Assembly (NCBI GenBank): GCA_002311635.1
Contig: DBZJ01000197.1
Span: 1-34,256 of the forward strand
Reading direction: 5' to 3'
Origin: Syntrophaceae bacterium UBA1163
GTDB lineage: Bacteria > Desulfobacterota > BSN033 > UBA1163
Length of the DNA: 34,256 nucleotides
Both the position numbers and the translations under genes were made by a program. The notes under the pieces are model-generated. The model was not told where the DNA came from, did no database searches, and was given only the letters and a program-made list of their open reading frames with translations. Within the stretch, counting starts at the first letter, position 1. Every line of letters starts with the position of its first letter. This document shows positions 32,377 through 34,256 of the stretch, piece after piece.

Positions 32377-33684
32377 TCATCCCCGATATCTTCGCCTGCC
32401 CCCGAGGATCTTCTTTTTTGTAAACCGGTGCTGCATCGCCTGAAAAGGAAAATAGCCGATCCGGTTGATCAACGTCGGTGAATATTCCCAGTGAAATCGT
32501 CTCCAGATGGAAGGGTAAGAATAAAACTCCTTCCAGGCCTTTTTCCAACCCTCCCGGAGGGCCTCGGCGCTCATCTTCATCGGGAGGAAATGGGGGGCGG
32601 AATCTTCCGGTTTTTCCAGCAACCACCAGTGGTCCTGGGCCAAACGTCCCTCATTTTTTACTCTATGGTAAAAAATCGTTTCCGGGTAAGGAGTGAGAAT
32701 CATAAAAACCGCAGAGAAAAGTTTGGTTTGGACGGCGAAAGAAACCGTCTCTTCAAATACGGAAGGGTCATCCTCGTCAAAACCAAAGATGAAAGCCCCG
32801 CAGATGGCAATTCCAAATCGATGCAGAGACTCGATGATTTCACGGTACTCCGACGGATCATTCTGAGGTTTTTGGGCCGTCACGAGGTTCCTCTTGGAAA
32901 GAGATTCGAAGCCGATGAAGAGACTGATACACCCGCTCTTGGCCAGCAATTCCACGTTTTCGACCTTCCTCAACCCGGATAAGGAAGCCTGGCCGAACCA
33001 TTTCTTTTTAAGAGGGACCAGCGCCTTGAGCAGCTCTTTTGAGTAAGAAGGGTTCCCGATAATGTTGTCATCGTTAAACATTATCCAGCGATGAGGGAGG
33101 CAGCGGACCTCCTCAACAACCTCGGAGATGGGTCTGAGCCGATGAGCTTCTCCAAAAAAGTTTTGAACGGTACAGAATTCACACCGAAAAGGACATCCCC
33201 GTGACACCTGAACCACATCCAGAGGAAGATACCCCCTCTTGGGGAGAATTTCTCGGCGGGGGCTTGGAATTCTCGACAGATCTGTGTGACCTTCCTGCCG
33301 GTAAAAGGGCTTGAGATTTCCCGTCCTCGCATCTTCGACCAGATGAGGCCAGACTTCTTCAGCCTCTCCGAGGACGACGGAGTCGGCATGTTCTTTGGCT
33401 TCCTTTGGAATGGCGGTAGGATGGATTCCGCCAAGGACGACGGGTATTCCCTTTCTCTGATAAGCATCGGCGATGGAATAAGCCCTCACGGCTGTTTTAG
33501 TTAGAACCGTGATGCCGACCAGGTCGACCTCCTTTAGATCCTTGTCCAGATGGATTGGAGTTAAAAGGTCGTCAGTGAAAGAAATTTGTGCATCGGCTGG
33601 GGAAAAACCGGCCAGGATAGGAAGGGCAAGGTTAGGGACGCGAGCATTCTCTTCAACTGCCGGAACAATCAATTCAATCTTCAC
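32377..33684 (-). CDS. B12-binding-domain-like radical SAM protein
   Basis: A 435-residue protein. Residues 1-125 resemble a cobalamin-binding Rossmann domain (VDLVGITVLTKTAVRAYSIADAYQRKGIPVVLGGIHPTAIPKEAKEHADSVVLGEAEE is the usual layout) but lack the DxHxxG cobalamin motif. The radical SAM core has CPFRCEFC (Cys164, Cys168, Cys171), preceded by VQVSRG. The C-terminal region (about 350-435) is family-specific and ends in a basic tail. Relatives include methyltransferases and hopanoid- or Mg-porphyrin-modifying enzymes. The substrate here is unknown, and no biosynthetic cluster surrounds it. The start at 33684 fits the first strand MKIELIVPA. Confidence 0.82.
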   Translation of the reverse strand: MKIELIVPAVEENARVPNLALPILAGFSPADAQISFTDDLLTPIHLDKDLKEVDLVGITVLTKTAVRAYSIADAYQRKGIPVVLGGIHPTAIPKEAKEHADSVVLGEAEEVWPHLVEDARTGNLKPFYRQEGHTDLSRIPSPRREILPKRGYLPLDVVQVSRGCPFRCEFCTVQNFFGEAHRLRPISEVVEEVRCLPHRWIMFNDDNIIGNPSYSKELLKALVPLKKKWFGQASLSGLRKVENVELLAKSGCISLFIGFESLSKRNLVTAQKPQNDPSEYREIIESLHRFGIAICGAFIFGFDEDDPSVFEETVSFAVQTKLFSAVFMILTPYPETIFYHRVKNEGRLAQDHWWLLEKPEDSAPHFLPMKMSAEALREGWKKAWKEFYSYPSIWRRFHWEYSPTLINRIGYFPFQAMQHRFTKKKILGGRRRYRG

Positions 33685-33749
33685 AAGTGTAAACCTAACC
33701 GCCTTAACCGCTGTTCTTTTTTAAAGGATAGAGATGCACTATCCAAATA

Positions 33750-34256
33750 TTAACGACCTTTGAAATTGGGTTTTCTTTTTTCCAGGAAGGCCCTGGAACC
33801 TTCTTTGAAGTCTTCAGTGAAGGTCAATGCCTGCGTTGCAGCTCTCTCGATTTTCGTAACACCGTCACGGATGTTAGATTCCAGACCAAGCCTTACCGCC
33901 TTCATAATCTCGCGCTGTGCAACAGGAGCTCCGGCCGCCAGTTTCTTGGCCAGTTTCTTGGCTTCTTCAAGCACCTGAGCCGCAGGAACTACTTTGTTCA
34001 AAAGACCGAGGGTTAAAGCATCCTTCGCTGGCATAAAATCACCCGTTAGCATGAGTTCGAGAGCTTTGGTTTTGCCGATAAAGCGGGGGAGGCGCTGGGT
34101 TCCGCCCCAGCCGGGGTTAAGACCGAGTTTAACTTCAGGTAATCCCAGGGTTGCTTCTTCGGCCATGATTCTGAGGTGGCAGCAGCAGGCCAATTCCAGA
34201 CCGCCACCGTAAGCGCCACCCTGTATGGCCGCGATGATGACTTTGGGATAGTTTTC
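33750..34256 (-). CDS. Enoyl-CoA hydratase/isomerase (crotonase) family protein, C-terminal part (cut by right edge)
   Basis: The frame is open to the right window edge, giving the last 168 residues of a roughly 260-residue enzyme. The oxyanion-hole region GGAYGGGLELACCC and the motif LPEVKLGLNPGWGGTQRLPRFIG are diagnostic. Both glutamates corresponding to the catalytic pair of mitochondrial crotonase (in GGGLE and LPEV) are present, so hydratase chemistry is plausible. The C-terminus SRAFLEKRKPNFKGR is typical. It adds water to trans-2-enoyl-CoA in the cytoplasm, in fatty-acid or aromatic degradation. Three consecutive cysteines (CCC), where most relatives have a less cysteine-rich sequence, are unusual. 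A start codon is not visible. Confidence 0.9.
   Translation of the reverse strand, partial: ENYPKVIIAAIQGGAYGGGLELACCCHLRIMAEEATLGLPEVKLGLNPGWGGTQRLPRFIGKTKALELMLTGDFMPAKDALTLGLLNKVVPAAQVLEEAKKLAKKLAAGAPVAQREIMKAVRLGLESNIRDGVTKIERAATQALTFTEDFKEGSRAFLEKRKPNFKGR

Overview
The window reads as chromosomal DNA of a Gram-negative anaerobe-like bacterium, most plausibly a deltaproteobacterial (Desulfobacterota-type) lineage. That placement is an inference from gene content: a LivKHMGF importer, two Tat-exported oxidoreductase-type proteins, DUF6599/DUF362 neighbours, AmrS, and a MinD-like ATPase paired with a J-domain/HTH protein. There is no rRNA gene to settle it. Base composition looks moderate, with AT-rich intergenic regions. 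I saw no phage, plasmid, CRISPR, tRNA or rRNA signal. Mobile-looking DNA is limited to small non-coding inverted-repeat elements.

Layout. 1-2562: end of an ABC ATPase and two ABC-2 permeases, translationally coupled (a YbhFSR-type exporter). 2715-4317: an endonuclease III-like glycosylase and a TtcA-like tRNA thiolase, separated by nested inverted repeats. 4347-9215: livK, livH, livM, livG and livF, with a 284-bp palindromic element between livM and livG. 9545-12162 (minus): a two-subunit molybdenum hydroxylase (IorA/IorB type). 12431-13486: dinB. 13543-15501 (minus): an intact receiver-only response regulator downstream of a broken sensor kinase gene. 15768-18298: DUF6599 protein, Tat-signal DUF362 protein and TPR lipoprotein. 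18624-20269: a DUF4833-like exported protein facing an unknown secreted protein and a truncated M23-type membrane coiled-coil protein. 20584-24395: TraB/GumN protein, a small ORF coupled to amrS, and a MinD-like ATPase with its J-like/HTH partner. 24591-27359 (minus): trmN, ispB, trxA and a TlpA-like lipoprotein, apparently one operon. 27690-32291: LysM protein (sigma-54-like and sigma-70-like promoters, strong terminator), dprA and topA. 32377-33684 (minus): a radical SAM protein. 33750-34256 (minus): an enoyl-CoA hydratase cut by the window edge.

How it fits together. Most genes are housekeeping: DNA repair and topology, tRNA modification, quinone side-chain synthesis, envelope thiol chemistry and amino-acid import. 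The points that most deserve a second look are: the inverted-repeat element inside the liv operon; a 37-nt repeat shared by the livM 3' end and the region upstream of the kinase; the endonuclease gene whose last codons and stop lie in a repeat arm; the frameshifted kinase beside an intact receiver; the MinD-like/J-HTH pair with an altered HPD motif; and the candidate operator and sigma-54-like promoter sites. I did not find a convincing new multi-gene defence or biosynthetic system.
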